This document shows positions 55,154 to 64,000 of a DNA stretch of 64,000 nucleotides, piece after piece. The DNA is from Sphingobium amiense. GTDB lineage: Bacteria > Pseudomonadota > Alphaproteobacteria > Sphingomonadales > Sphingomonadaceae. Where the stretch lies: NCBI RefSeq assembly GCF_003967075.1, contig NZ_AP018664.1, forward strand, positions 682,001 to 746,000. Reading direction: 5' to 3'. The stretch's first letter is position 1, and every line of letters starts with the position of its first letter. The translations under genes and the position numbers were made by a program. Under the pieces are notes generated by a model. It saw only the letters and a list, made by a program, of their open reading frames with translations, made no database searches and was not told the DNA's origin.

Positions 55154-56636
55154 GCCAGCTTGCTCCGTCGCGTTCGATCAGGGCAATGGCCGACGATGGC
55201 CCCCAGTTCCCCGAACTATAGGGGGACGGCTTCACATTGGCGTCCTTCCACCCGTCGATGATGCTGTCGATCCAGGTCCACTGCGCCTCCACCTCGTCGC
55301 GGCGCACGAACAAGGTCTGGTCGCCGGCGAGAAGGTCGAGGATCAGCCGTTCATAGGCAATGCGGCGCCGCTGCCCGGCGAAGGCGGCGGTCAGCGACAC
55401 GTCCAGCGTCACCTCCTCCAGTTGCACCTGCCGTTCGAGGCCCGGCCGCTTCGACATGATCTGGAGGCGGATATATTCCTCCGGCTGGAGGCGGATGACC
55501 ATCGTATTGGGTTCAAGACCCGACCCATGGCCGTTCCGTCCGAAGATGCTGTGCCGCACCGGCTTGAACTGGATGACGATTTCAGACTGCCGGTCGGGCA
55601 TCCGCTTGCCCGTGCGCAGGTAGAAAGGCACCCCCTGCCAGCGCCAGTTGTCGATATAGGCCTTGAGCGCCACGAAGGTTTCGGTGTCGGACGGCTTGCC
55701 CAGTTCGTCGGCATAGCCTGTGACGATCTGCCCCTTGACCGCGCCCGGTGTATATTGCCCGCGCACGCTGTGCGTCTTCACCGTTTCGTCGGTCATTGGC
55801 CGCAGCGACCGCAGCGCCTTCACCTTCTCGTCGCGCACGGCGGTCGGGTCCATGCGCGCGGGCGGTTCCATCGCGATGATCGACAGGATCTGGAGCACAT
55901 GGTTCTGCACCATGTCACGCAGCGCGCCCACGCCGTCATAATAGGACACACGGCCTTCCAGCCCCACCGTCTCGCCTACGGTAATCTGCACATGGTCGAT
56001 GGCAGTCGCGTTCCACAGCGGCTCGAACATCACATTGCCGAAACGCAGGGCGAGCAGGTTCTGCACCGTTTCCTTGCCCAGATAATGATCGACGCGGAAA
56101 ATCTGGCTCTCGTCGAACAGCGCGCCGATACCGTCATTGACCTCTTTCGAGGAGGCCAGATCCTTGCCGATGGGCTTTTCCATCGCGATGCGCGTCTTGG
56201 GCGTGATGAGGCCCGCTTCCGCCAGCCCCTGCGCGGTCGGCGCGAACAGGGAAGGCGGGGTGGAGAGGTAAACGGAAAGTCCCCGGTCGGCCCGCCCGTC
56301 GATACGGTCTGCCAGCGCCCTGAACTGATCCGCATTGCCAGCCTCCACCGGCTGATACCGGATCATCCCGACAAAGCTCTTCGCCCGTTCCGCGTCATAG
56401 CGGTCCGCCGCCAGAAACTCCTTGAGCGCCGCGTCTACTTCCTTTCGGAACGCGGCGTCGTCCATCGCCGAACGGCCGGACGCGACGATCAGGAAATCGT
56501 CGGGCAACAGGCCGTCGGACAGCAGATTGTAGAGCGAGGGAAAGATCATCCGGCGGGCAAGATCGCCGGTCGCGCCGAACAGCAGGAACGTAGCAGACGG
56601 GTCGGTCAAAGGATGGTCCTTCTCCGTTTGGGTCAT
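55146..56636 (-). CDS. zwf: Glucose-6-phosphate 1-dehydrogenase
   Basis: This 496-residue NADP-linked enzyme oxidises glucose 6-phosphate to 6-phosphogluconolactone. The dinucleotide motif [19 protein letters not shown] is near the N-terminus, and the substrate/catalytic motif [21 protein letters not shown] is complete. It is the first gene of the leftward zwf-edd-glk-eda operon. The lactonase gene is not here but about 4 kb away at 59835. About 170 bases separate it from a divergent lipoprotein gene. Confidence 0.98.
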   Translation of the reverse strand: MTQTEKDHPLTDPSATFLLFGATGDLARRMIFPSLYNLLSDGLLPDDFLIVASGRSAMDDAAFRKEVDAALKEFLAADRYDAERAKSFVGMIRYQPVEAGNADQFRALADRIDGRADRGLSVYLSTPPSLFAPTAQGLAEAGLITPKTRIAMEKPIGKDLASSKEVNDGIGALFDESQIFRVDHYLGKETVQNLLALRFGNVMFEPLWNATAIDHVQITVGETVGLEGRVSYYDGVGALRDMVQNHVLQILSIIAMEPPARMDPTAVRDEKVKALRSLRPMTDETVKTHSVRGQYTPGAVKGQIVTGYADELGKPSDTETFVALKAYIDNWRWQGVPFYLRTGKRMPDRQSEIVIQFKPVRHSIFGRNGHGSGLEPNTMVIRLQPEEYIRLQIMSKRPGLERQVQLEEVTLDVSLTAAFAGQRRRIAYERLILDLLAGDQTLFVRRDEVEAQWTWIDSIIDGWKDANVKPSPYSSGNWGPSSAIALIERDGASWHD

Positions 56637-56806
56637 ATCAATGTCTGCACGAGGCCGCCCTTATAACGGGGCAGGATCGTTACGCAACCCACGCTAACGC
56701 GCCTCTTCCGCTGCGGCAATGCGGGGCGGGAATATCGCCGGACAGAGGCAAGGCGGCGGGCGCGCGTCAGGAACTTCGCGGCAGGGTCAGCCGTTTCCGC
56801 CTCGTA

Positions 56807-57259
56807 ATGAAAGCCGCGTTCGTCTCCCTTCTTGTCGCTCTGCTCGCCGGCTGCGCCGACCTGCCGCGCGACCCGGATCGCACAAGCGAGCATATCGCAG
56901 CATCCCGGAGCGTCCGGATCGGGCTGGTGCCCGGCGACACCCGCTTTGCCGCCGCCGCGCGGACACGCTTCCTCAAATCACTGACCGCGGCGACGACCGC
57001 GCGGCCCGTCTTCGTTTCCGGCTCGACCGAAACCCTGCTCCAGCAGCTTGAGCGCGGTGAACTCGACCTCGTTCTCACGCCTCTGGACCCGGACAGTCCC
57101 TGGGTGACGCGCGTGACTCCCGGCCCGCCGCTGGCCGACAAGGGGACTGGCGAGCGGCGCGTCCAATATCATGCCGTCATGCGCAATGGTGAGAACCGCT
57201 GGATCATGACGGTGGAAAAGGCCAGCCGCGCCAGCGCCGATCCGGGAGCGGACACATGA
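56807..57259 (+). CDS. Small lipoprotein resembling a solute-binding lobe
   Basis: This 150-residue predicted lipoprotein has signal sequence MKAAFVSLLVALLAGCADLP. The mature part (SRSVRIGLVPGDTRFAAAAR ... LLQQLERGELDLVLTPLDPD) looks like one lobe of a periplasmic family 3 solute-binding protein, truncated compared with full binding proteins. Its stop overlaps the CDF transporter start (ATGA). It may act as an accessory subunit of that exporter, which is an inference from coupling only. Confidence 0.68.
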   Translation: MKAAFVSLLVALLAGCADLPRDPDRTSEHIAASRSVRIGLVPGDTRFAAAARTRFLKSLTAATTARPVFVSGSTETLLQQLERGELDLVLTPLDPDSPWVTRVTPGPPLADKGTGERRVQYHAVMRNGENRWIMTVEKASRASADPGADT

Positions 57260-58188
57260 CCGGGGCGGACGAACTGCCCGACGACATCGTCCGGACGCTC
57301 CGACAGGCGGAGCGGCTGGAATATTGGAACATCGGCTGGACGATCTCGATCATCGTGTCGATGGGCCTCGTCATGGGGCAGAGCCAGACGATGAAGACCG
57401 CCTGGGTCGAGGATACGCTGGGCCTCGTGCCGCCCATCGCCTTCCTCGTCGCCGCGCGCATGGAGCGCAGGGGGCAGGTGTCGCCGCGTTATCCTTTCGG
57501 CTTTCACCGCGTGAATGGCCTTGGCTTCTTCCTCGCCGCTGTGGCGCTCGCAGCGACGGGCGGGCTGATGCTGTGGGATTCGGCGATGACGCTGGTCCAT
57601 GGCGATCATGCCACGGTGGGGTCGGTGCGGCTGCTCGGCCGCGACATCTGGCTCGGCTGGCTGATGCTGGCGGCACAGGTCTACGCGCTGGTGCCGCCGC
57701 TCATCATCGGGAGCAAGGAACTGCCGCTGGCGGAAAAACTGTCGGACAAGCTGCTGCACACCGATGCGCTCATGAACAAGGCGAACTGGATGACCGGCGC
57801 GGCCGGGATTGCGGGCGTGCTTGGGTTGGGCCTCGGCCTCTGGTGGGCGGACTCGGTGGCGGCGGCCTTCATTTCGTTCGGCATCGTCAGTGACGGCATC
57901 AAGGCGCTGCGCTCCTCCACCGCCGAGCTGGTCGACGGCGCGCCGCGTGGCCTCTCCAGCCCGAAACTGTCCGACGACGCGCAGGCGCTGAAGGAGCGGC
58001 TCGAAGCCCGCTATTCCGGTTCCACCGTCCGTCTGCGCGAAACCGGCCGCCTGATCCGCGCCGAGGTGCACGGCCATGTCGGTCCGCAGGATGCGCTCGA
58101 CATCGACGCGCTCTGGCCGGGCAGGCCCGATGAAGCGTGGCGGCTGTCGCAGGTCAGCTTCGCGCCGCCCACGCACCGCGACGATTGA
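57256..58188 (+). CDS. Cation diffusion facilitator family transporter
   Basis: This 310-residue inner-membrane protein of the CDF type has about six helices and a short cytosolic C-terminal domain. The loop PRYPFGFHRVNGLGFFLAAV is the CDF signature. The second metal-site helix reads LLHTDALMNKANW; the first has AWVEDTLGL, so the canonical HxxxD/DxxxD pairs are altered. The exported metal is unknown. It is coupled to the lipoprotein gene upstream and followed by tRNA-Leu. Confidence 0.82.
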   Translation: MTGADELPDDIVRTLRQAERLEYWNIGWTISIIVSMGLVMGQSQTMKTAWVEDTLGLVPPIAFLVAARMERRGQVSPRYPFGFHRVNGLGFFLAAVALAATGGLMLWDSAMTLVHGDHATVGSVRLLGRDIWLGWLMLAAQVYALVPPLIIGSKELPLAEKLSDKLLHTDALMNKANWMTGAAGIAGVLGLGLGLWWADSVAAAFISFGIVSDGIKALRSSTAELVDGAPRGLSSPKLSDDAQALKERLEARYSGSTVRLRETGRLIRAEVHGHVGPQDALDIDALWPGRPDEAWRLSQVSFAPPTHRDD

Positions 58189-58253
58189 GCGGCGCCGCCC
58201 GATTTTCGGCTGGACGCAGCGCCGTGATTTTGCCATCTGCGCTCACCGGCCAC

Positions 58254-58338
58254 GCGGGTGTGGTGAAATTGGTAGACGCGCCGGACTCAAAATCCGGTTC
58301 CGCAAGGAGTGTCGGTTCGAGCCCGACCACCCGCACCA
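58254..58338 (+). tRNA. tRNA-Leu (anticodon CAA)
   Basis: This 85-base class II tRNA has acceptor stem GCGGGTG/CACCCGC, anticodon stem CCGGA/TCCGG with loop CTCAAAA (CAA, reading UUG), a long variable arm (TTCCGCAAGGAGTGT region), T-arm GGTTCGAGCCC and an encoded CCA. Confidence 0.95.
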
Positions 58339-58368
58339 CTTTTCTTGAGCCTCAAGCGCCGGTTGCGC

Positions 58369-59508
58369 CTATCGCTGCGATCCCTGCTGCTGGAACCAGG
58401 GCACCATCCGAGCGATGGCGTCCTCCACCCGGTCGCTCGACACCGCGAAGCTGAAGCGGATGAAGCGATGGCCGTCCACCGGATCGAAGTCGATGCCCGG
58501 CGCGGTCGCTACGCCCGTCTCGCGCAGCAGCCGCTGGCAGAAATCCAGACTGTCGTTCGTCAGATGGCTGATGTCGGCATAGATGTAGAAGGCACCGTCC
58601 GGCGGGGCGATCCGCGCCAGCCCCATCGCAGGCAGTGCGTCGAGCAGCAATTCCCGATTGCGGCGATAGGTTTCGACATGCGCATCCAGTTCGGCAACCC
58701 CGTCGAATGCCGCCAGCCCCGCGCGCTGCGCCAGCACGGGCGGCGTCAGGAACAGGTTGCCCATCCGCGCCCGCGCCGCGTCGATCAGGTGCGGCGGCAC
58801 GACGACCCAGCCCAGCCGCCACCCGGCCATGCTGAAATATTTGGAGAAGCTGTTGACGATCACGGCGTCCGGCGAAAATTCCAGCATCGAATGCGCCGGT
58901 TCGCCAAAGCTCAGGCCATGGTAGATTTCGTCCGACACTATGGCGATTCCGCGCTCGGCGCAAACCTGCGCGATGGCGCGCAGTTCGGCAGGCGGGATGA
59001 TGGTGCCGGTGGGATTGGCGGGGCTGGCGACGATTAGCCCGGCAGGCGCCGGATCGAGCCGCGCGATGGCATCCGCGCTGATCTGGTAACGTTCCGCCGG
59101 GCCGCACGCGACCTCCACCGGCTCCAGATAGAGCGCCTTCAGCGTATTGCGGTAGGCGACATAGCCCGGCCGAGCCGTCGCCACGCGCGCGCCCGGCGCG
59201 AACAGGCAGGTCAGCGCCAGCACCAGTCCTGGCGAAGCGCCGCAGGTTAGCAGCACCTGCTCGGCATCGACGGCAACGCCATGCCGGTCCGCATAAAGAC
59301 CCGCGATCCGTTCCTTGAGCTTCTGGCTTTCCCAATAGCCCATGGGGTCCGTGTCCAGCACCTCATGCGCGACCGCGATGGCGTTGGCGGGCGCGCCGGT
59401 CGAAGGCTGCCCGAACTCCATGTGCAATATGAAGCGCCCCTCCGCTTCAAGGCGGTGCGCTTCCCGGCTGATGGCGATGGCGTGGAAGGGGTCGATCTGC
59501 GAAATCAT
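58369..59508 (-). CDS. PLP-dependent aminotransferase class I/II
   Basis: This 379-residue fold-type I aminotransferase has the PLP-binding lysine in NSFSKYFSMAGWRLGW. It also has the substrate/cofactor motif SPANPTGTI, the Asp-Tyr pair IVSDEIYHGL and a C-terminal Arg in RFIRFSFAVS. It is of the aspartate/aromatic aminotransferase superfamily, but the amino donor cannot be fixed from sequence. The N-terminal arm MISQIDPFHAIAISREAHRL is typical of a group often annotated as aspartate aminotransferase-like. Confidence 0.88.
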   Translation of the reverse strand: MISQIDPFHAIAISREAHRLEAEGRFILHMEFGQPSTGAPANAIAVAHEVLDTDPMGYWESQKLKERIAGLYADRHGVAVDAEQVLLTCGASPGLVLALTCLFAPGARVATARPGYVAYRNTLKALYLEPVEVACGPAERYQISADAIARLDPAPAGLIVASPANPTGTIIPPAELRAIAQVCAERGIAIVSDEIYHGLSFGEPAHSMLEFSPDAVIVNSFSKYFSMAGWRLGWVVVPPHLIDAARARMGNLFLTPPVLAQRAGLAAFDGVAELDAHVETYRRNRELLLDALPAMGLARIAPPDGAFYIYADISHLTNDSLDFCQRLLRETGVATAPGIDFDPVDGHRFIRFSFAVSSDRVEDAIARMVPWFQQQGSQR

Positions 59509-59568
59509 GCCCGCTGCCTAAACGCATGTTATCCCGCTCGCAACCGAAGCGGCGGGCGCGGGTTGACG

Positions 59569-59838
59569 ATGCAGATGAACGCCTCCCTGCTCACCGCCCT
59601 TCAATATTATGGCGCAGGCGCTGCCACATTGGCGGCGCTGGTCGTCTCGCTCAACCTGGGGCGGCGCGTGACCGGCTGGGCCTTCGTCCTGTTCGTCACA
59701 TCGTCGCTGGCGCTGATCGGATGGGGATTCCTCAGCGAAGACAGCGAGGGCATCGGCTGGCAGAATGTCGCGCTGCTTTTCATCAACGCGACGGGCGTCT
59801 GGCGCTACCTTGTCTCGAAGCACGCACCAGAAGGTTAG
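59569..59838 (+). CDS. Small membrane protein of unknown function
   Basis: This 89-residue protein (MQMNASLLTALQYYGAGAAT...) has three hydrophobic helices ending LFINATGVWRYLVSKHAPEG. No family is recognised. The start could be ATG 59569 or 59575. The last four bases overlap the stop of convergent pgl. Confidence 0.65.
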   Translation: MQMNASLLTALQYYGAGAATLAALVVSLNLGRRVTGWAFVLFVTSSLALIGWGFLSEDSEGIGWQNVALLFINATGVWRYLVSKHAPEG

Positions 59839-60527
59839 CCTTCCGCGATCCACACCTCGACCGGCACTTCATCCTGACAGAGCGCCAGCCGGATCGGCAG
59901 TTCCTCCACCGCTCCGCCCGCCAGCGCCCGCGCATAGACCGCCCGCTTCTCCGTGCCGCCGATCTGAAGGAAGATGTGCCGGCTGTCGAGGATCGCGCTC
60001 GCCGTCAGCGACAGCCGCTGGTGCGGCGCGGCTGGCGGCGTCACCGCCATGGTGCGGGCAGGGGAGGACAGCCCGTTGGGCAGTTCCGCCGCTCCCGGAA
60101 AAAGCGAGGCGGTATGGCCGTCATCGCCCATGCCCAGCAGGACGATGTCCAGTGGCCAGGGCAGGGCGGCAAAATCCGGTTCCGCCGCCACCTGCCCCGC
60201 ATAGGCGTCGGCCGCTGCGTTCTTCATCGGCACGAACCGCGCTTCCGCCGCCGGTCCCTGTAACAGGGTTTCCCGCACCAGCCGTTCGTTGCTGTCTGCG
60301 CTCGACGGTTCGACCCAGCGCTCGTCGACCAGCGTGACGATCAGCTTCGTCCAGTCGAGCGGCGCCTTCGCCAGCGCTTCCAGCACCGGGCGGGGCGAAC
60401 GGCCGCCCGAAACCGCGATGGTTGCGATCCCGCGCGCCGCGATGGCGTCGGACAGGATGCGCGCGATCCGCCCGGCCAGATCGGCCGCGGCTTCCGCTCC
60501 GGTCGGGAAAATATGTTCGGTCGGCAT
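59835..60527 (-). CDS. pgl: 6-phosphogluconolactonase
   Basis: This 230-residue enzyme hydrolyses the Zwf product to 6-phosphogluconate. It starts at ATG 60527 (MPTEHIFPTGAEAAADLAGR). Family motifs are AVSGGRSPRPVLEAL, TLVDERWVEPSSADSNERLV and GMGDDGHTASLFPG. It is separated from the zwf-edd-glk-eda operon by about 4 kb but completes that pathway. It directly follows the YbaK-type gene on the same strand, 2 bases away. Confidence 0.95.
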   Translation of the reverse strand: MPTEHIFPTGAEAAADLAGRIARILSDAIAARGIATIAVSGGRSPRPVLEALAKAPLDWTKLIVTLVDERWVEPSSADSNERLVRETLLQGPAAEARFVPMKNAAADAYAGQVAAEPDFAALPWPLDIVLLGMGDDGHTASLFPGAAELPNGLSSPARTMAVTPPAAPHQRLSLTASAILDSRHIFLQIGGTEKRAVYARALAGGAVEELPIRLALCQDEVPVEVWIAEG

Positions 60528-60529
60528 GG

Positions 60530-61006
60530 TCACTCCGTCGCGTCGGGCAGGGTGCAGATGTCCACCCATGCCGCCCCGGTCAAGGCGGCCAGCCGCTCGG
60601 GCGTCAGTTCGACCGAGGCGGTGCGCGATCCTGCAGCGGGAAAGACAGTCGGAAATGCCTTCAGGGAAATGTCGCAATAGACAGGCAGCGGCGCGGGAAG
60701 GCCAAAGGGGCACACGCCTCCCACCGGATGCCCGGTGATCGCCTCGACCTCCTCCGTCCCCAGCATTCGCGGTTTCGCGCCCAGCGCCGCTTTCGCCTTG
60801 CCGTTGCTCAGCCGGGCGTCGCCGCGCGCGCAGACCAGCACCACCCGCTCGCCCACGCGCAGGGAAAGCGTCTTGGCGATCCGGGCAGGTTCGACCCCCA
60901 GCGCGGCGGCGGCGTCCATCACGGTCGCGGTGCTCACGCCCTGGTCGATGATCGCCACATCGGGCGCATGTTCCGCGAAGAAGGCGCGGACGCTCGTCTC
61001 GCTCAT
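60530..61006 (-). CDS. YbaK/EbsC-type aminoacyl-tRNA deacylase
   Basis: This 158-residue protein with the YbaK/ProX fold starts at ATG 61006 (MSETSVRAFFAEHAPDVAII). The conserved Lys is in ARIAKTLSLRVGE, and the GG-x-CPFG loop reads GGVCPFGLPAPLPVY. Members hydrolyse mischarged tRNAs such as Ala- or Cys-tRNA-Pro; the exact substrate is not predictable. It lies between galE (four-base overlap) and pgl. Confidence 0.86.
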   Translation of the reverse strand: MSETSVRAFFAEHAPDVAIIDQGVSTATVMDAAAALGVEPARIAKTLSLRVGERVVLVCARGDARLSNGKAKAALGAKPRMLGTEEVEAITGHPVGGVCPFGLPAPLPVYCDISLKAFPTVFPAAGSRTASVELTPERLAALTGAAWVDICTLPDATE

Positions 61007-62007
61007 CCGCCCTGCCGCTCGCCGAGCTTGCGTTCCCATGCGAGCGCGTGCGTCAAGATCTGCGTCAGGTCGGCGTGGCGCGGTTGCCACGGAAATTCCG
61101 CCATGATCGCGCGATTGTCGGAGATGAGCGAGTCCGGATCGCCCGCGCGGCGGCCCTCCAGCCTGCGCTCGATCGTCATGTTGGTCACGCGATCCACGGC
61201 GTCCAGCACTTCCAGCACGGAAAAGCCCCGGCCATAGCCGCAATTGAGCATATAATTCTGCTCCGGCTTCGCCATCAGCGCCTCCAGCGCCAGCACATGC
61301 GCGGCGGCAAGGTCCGTCACATGGATATAGTCGCGCACGCCCGTGCCGTCCGGCGTATCGAAATCGGTGCCGAAGACGCCGACATGGCTGCGTTTGCCCA
61401 GTGCGGCTTCGACCGCAACCTTGATGAGATGTGTTGCCCCAGCCGTCGACTGGCCGCTGCGCCCCTGCGGATCGGCGCCCGCGACGTTGAAGTAGCGCAG
61501 CGCACAGAAGTTCATCGGATGCGCCGCCGCCACATCGCGCAGCATATATTCGGTCATCAGCTTCGACATGCCATAGGGATTGATCGGCCGCTGCGGCGTC
61601 GTTTCCCTGACCGGGCTTTCCTCGGGAATGCCGTAGGTCGCGGCGGTCGAGGAAAAGATGAAATGCGGCACGCCCACACGCACCGCGCTTTCGATCAGGT
61701 CGCGGGTCTTGGCGCTGTTGTTGTGATAATATTTGAGCGGGTTCTCGACCGATTCCGGCACCACGACCGATCCCGCGAAATGCATGATCGCTTTTACGTC
61801 ATGCTCGCGCAGCGTCGCTTCCACCAGCGGCTGGTCGGCGACGTCGCCGCGCACCAGCGGCACCCCCTGCGGCACCGCCCAGTCGAACCCGGTGACCAGA
61901 TTGTCGATCACCACGACGCCATAACCGGCGTCCTTCAGCGCCAGCACCGCATGGCTGCCGATATAGCCGGCTCCGCCCGTCACCAGAACCGTGGGCTTGT
62001 CGCTCAT
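61003..62007 (-). CDS. galE: UDP-glucose 4-epimerase
   Basis: This 334-residue NAD-dependent short-chain dehydrogenase interconverts UDP-glucose and UDP-galactose. The NAD motif is VTGGAGYIGSHAVLAL, the catalytic Ser is in FSSTAATYG and the Tyr-x3-Lys pair in PYGMSKLMTEYM. It supplies galactose donors for surface glycans. Its Shine-Dalgarno (GGGGAG) lies inside a strong hairpin at 62014-62046, 9-15 bases before the start. Confidence 0.97.
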   Translation of the reverse strand: MSDKPTVLVTGGAGYIGSHAVLALKDAGYGVVVIDNLVTGFDWAVPQGVPLVRGDVADQPLVEATLREHDVKAIMHFAGSVVVPESVENPLKYYHNNSAKTRDLIESAVRVGVPHFIFSSTAATYGIPEESPVRETTPQRPINPYGMSKLMTEYMLRDVAAAHPMNFCALRYFNVAGADPQGRSGQSTAGATHLIKVAVEAALGKRSHVGVFGTDFDTPDGTGVRDYIHVTDLAAAHVLALEALMAKPEQNYMLNCGYGRGFSVLEVLDAVDRVTNMTIERRLEGRRAGDPDSLISDNRAIMAEFPWQPRHADLTQILTHALAWERKLGERQGG

Positions 62008-62013
62008 AAAGAT

Positions 62014-62046
62014 TAGGTCTCCCCTGCGTGTCGCCGGGGAGACCTA
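62014..62046. promoter_or_regulatory. Hairpin between the fatty-acid oxidation gene and galE
   Basis: An 11-bp perfect stem (TAGGTCTCCCC / GGGGAGACCTA) encloses an 11-base loop. On the minus strand it is followed by ATCTTTAT, a weak U-tract, so it may terminate the upstream transcript. It also contains GGGGAG, the best ribosome-binding site for galE, in its 3' arm, so it could control galE translation. Confidence 0.65.
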
Positions 62047-62075
62047 GCCCAGTCGGATGACGATTTACAGGGCGA

Positions 62076-64000
62076 TCATGCGGCCCTGGCGCTGACCTTG
62101 CCGTAAAAGGTGGCGCCGCTCGCCGCCATATCGCGCAGTTGCTGTGTGGGCGCGAAGCGCGGCCCATGTTCGCGCGCCAGCCGGTCGAGCGTCTCGACAA
62201 CCTGCGCGATGCCGACCGTGTCCATATGGCTGAAAGGCCCGCCCGTGTATGGCGCAAAGCCCCAGCCGAAGATCGCGCCGATGTCGCCATCCTCGGGCGT
62301 CTCCAGAACGCCTTCCGCAAAGCAGCGGGCGCATTCGATCAACTGGCGATAGAGCAGCCTTTCCTTCACCGCCTCGACATCGGGCTGGTGCAGCGCGCGC
62401 GGAAACATCTCGCCGATTTGCGGAGACAGGTGCTTCTTCCCGCCCTCTGGATAGTCATACCAGCCCTTGCCGTTCTTGCGGCCCAGCCGCCCGGCCTCGA
62501 CCATCTTCAACGCGACATCGTCGGACGCCTGCGGCACATAGGCGTCGCCCAGTTCCTTCTTCGCCGCCGTCATGATCTTGACGCCCAGCTCGATGGACAC
62601 CTCATCGCTGACCGCCAGAGGGCCGGTCGGCATACCCAACTGCTTGCCAGCATTCTCGATGAGCGCGGGGTTGATCCCTTCGCCCACCATTTCCGCGCCT
62701 TCCTGCACATAGGTGCCGAAGCTGCGCGAGGTGTAGAAGCCGCGGCTGTCATGCACGACGATGGGCGTTTTCCTGATCTGCGCCACGAAATCCAGCGCCT
62801 TGGCGATGGCGGCGGGGCCGGTCTTTTCGCCTAGGATGATCTCCACAAGCGGCATCTTCTCGACCGGAGAGAAAAAGTGGATGCCGATGAAATTTTCCGG
62901 CCTGCTCCACGCCTGCGCCAGTTTCGTGATCGGCAGGGTGGAAGTGTTCGACCCGAAGATGGTGTCGGCGCCCAGCACCGCCTCCACCTGTTTCGTGACC
63001 TCCGCCTTGATCGCCACATCCTCGAACACGGCCTCGATCACGAAGTCGCTGCCTGCGAGCGCCGCATAGTCGGTGGTCGGCGTCACGCGGGCGAGCGTTT
63101 CCGCCATCTTCTCGGGCGTCATGCTCTTGCCCAGACGTTTCTTGAGAACTTCCTCGACATGCGCCTTGCCCTTTTCAGCATAGGCGAGGTCGCGGTCAAA
63201 CAGCACGACCTCCATCCCCGCCTGCGCGGCGACGGTAGCGATGCCCGCACCCATCATGCCCGCGCCCAGCATGGCGAGCTTCCGCGTCGGAGCCTTCGCC
63301 TCGTCCTTCGGACGCCGCGCCCCGCGCTCGGCGGCCTGCTTGTTGACGAAGAGGGTGCGGATCATGTTCGACGCCTGCGGATCGGCGGCGACCTTCGCGA
63401 AATATTTGCTCTCGATCTGGATCGCGCGATCCATGGGCAGAGTGATGCCTTCATAGACGGCGGACAGCAGGGCGATGGGCGCGTTCATATTCCGCTGCGT
63501 CTGCTTCAATGTCATCGGCAGCGCCCCCGCCATCGTCTGCACGAACGCAGGGTTGAAGCCACCCGCGCCGCCCGGCACCTTGAAGCCCTTGACGTCCCAT
63601 GGCTGGGTGCTGGCGGTAGGGTTCGCCTTCACCCATTCGCGTGCGGCGTCGAGCGCCGTGCCCTGCGGGACGACCGCGTCCACGACCTTCAGCATCGCCG
63701 CTTCCGCCGGGCGGAACAGTTTGCCCTGTAGCATGTACATCAGCGCCGCCTGCACGCCCATGACGCGCGGCAGCCGCTGCGACCCGCCGCCGCCGGGGAA
63801 AAGGCCGATCAGGATTTCCGGCAGCCCGAGCTGCGTCTTGCTGCTGTCGCCGACGAACCGGCGGTGGCAGGCAAGCGCCAGCTCGAACCCGCCGCCTACG
63901 CATGTGCCCTCGATGGCGCATGCGACCGGCTTGCCGCAGGTTTCGAGGCGGCGCAGCAACCGGTTCAGCACGAACACCCTGTCAAAAATATCGGCGGGGG
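62076..64000 (-). CDS. Multifunctional fatty-acid oxidation protein, FadJ/FadB-like (5' end outside window)
   Basis: About 641 residues are visible. The N-terminal part is the second half of an enoyl-CoA hydratase domain (ACAIEGTCVGGGFELALACH, LPEILIGLFPGGGGSQRL). It is followed by a 3-hydroxyacyl-CoA dehydrogenase NAD-binding domain (AMLGAGMMGAGIATVAAQAG; GSNTSTLPITKLA; HFFSPVEKMPLVEI) and its C-terminal helical domain. It carries out the hydration and dehydrogenation steps of beta-oxidation. The gene continues past the window end, so the true start is not seen. Assignment as FadJ versus FadB is not fixed. Confidence 0.94.
   Translation of the reverse strand, partial: PADIFDRVFVLNRLLRRLETCGKPVACAIEGTCVGGGFELALACHRRFVGDSSKTQLGLPEILIGLFPGGGGSQRLPRVMGVQAALMYMLQGKLFRPAEAAMLKVVDAVVPQGTALDAAREWVKANPTASTQPWDVKGFKVPGGAGGFNPAFVQTMAGALPMTLKQTQRNMNAPIALLSAVYEGITLPMDRAIQIESKYFAKVAADPQASNMIRTLFVNKQAAERGARRPKDEAKAPTRKLAMLGAGMMGAGIATVAAQAGMEVVLFDRDLAYAEKGKAHVEEVLKKRLGKSMTPEKMAETLARVTPTTDYAALAGSDFVIEAVFEDVAIKAEVTKQVEAVLGADTIFGSNTSTLPITKLAQAWSRPENFIGIHFFSPVEKMPLVEIILGEKTGPAAIAKALDFVAQIRKTPIVVHDSRGFYTSRSFGTYVQEGAEMVGEGINPALIENAGKQLGMPTGPLAVSDEVSIELGVKIMTAAKKELGDAYVPQASDDVALKMVEAGRLGRKNGKGWYDYPEGGKKHLSPQIGEMFPRALHQPDVEAVKERLLYRQLIECARCFAEGVLETPEDGDIGAIFGWGFAPYTGGPFSHMDTVGIAQVVETLDRLAREHGPRFAPTQQLRDMAASGATFYGKVSARAA

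Overview
The window looks like chromosomal DNA of a sphingomonad alphaproteobacterium (Sphingobium, Sphingomonas or Novosphingobium type). The signs are high GC, very tight gene packing with many start/stop overlaps, an Entner-Doudoroff operon in the order zwf-edd-glk-eda, family proteins typical of Alphaproteobacteria (DUF2794, DUF3035), an Mg-type HemB, and a RegB/RegA redox two-component pair. The genus is inferred from gene content only.

Layout. 1-21.5 kb is ordinary chromosome: the end of ileS, lspA, a DUF3035 lipoprotein, dxs, a Zur/Fur-type regulator, a KefC-type antiporter group, a hybrid histidine kinase, a class A PBP, an LplT-like MFS protein, pgsA-moaD-moaE, oxyR, a TSUP permease, cysE-DUF2794 and a nitronate-monooxygenase-like enzyme. 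At 21.5-24.0 kb an IS21-family element (30-bp perfect inverted repeats, istA/istB) cuts off an alpha/beta hydrolase gene. It has no target duplication, and its far side is a prophage remnant (24.0-29.65 kb). That remnant is a chain of small, translationally coupled, lower-GC genes ending in a tyrosine integrase that reads toward the 5' end of a tRNA-Gly(CCC).

29.7-36.5 kb is one compact leftward operon, cyoABCD-surf1-regB-regA. It puts a cytochrome bo3-type quinol oxidase, its assembly factor and a redox-sensing kinase/regulator pair in one unit. After an MHS-type transporter and a family 2 glycosyltransferase, a second, distinct IS21-family element (39202-41694) interrupts a small secreted-protein gene. 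It has a 7-bp target duplication and removing it restores a 169-residue frame.

42-51 kb holds two DUF2807 genes, an M28 peptidase, a VOC protein beside a G-run tract, a lower-GC orphan gene, a 22-bp minisatellite, hemB, a membrane spermidine-synthase-like protein and a gamma carbonic anhydrase. 51.6-56.6 kb is the Entner-Doudoroff operon, with pgl separate at 60 kb. The window ends with a CDF transporter, tRNA-Leu(CAA), an aminotransferase, a YbaK-type deacylase, galE and a partial multifunctional fatty-acid oxidation gene running off the end.

Points most worth a second look: the deletion scar at the first IS21 copy, the small-ORF chain with an integrase facing a tRNA 5' end, a 20-bp palindromic motif shared by the promoters of the DUF2157-like and DUF2807 genes, the co-operonic redox sensor and oxidase, a hairpin enclosing the galE ribosome-binding site, and the unrecognised gene at 45828-46877.
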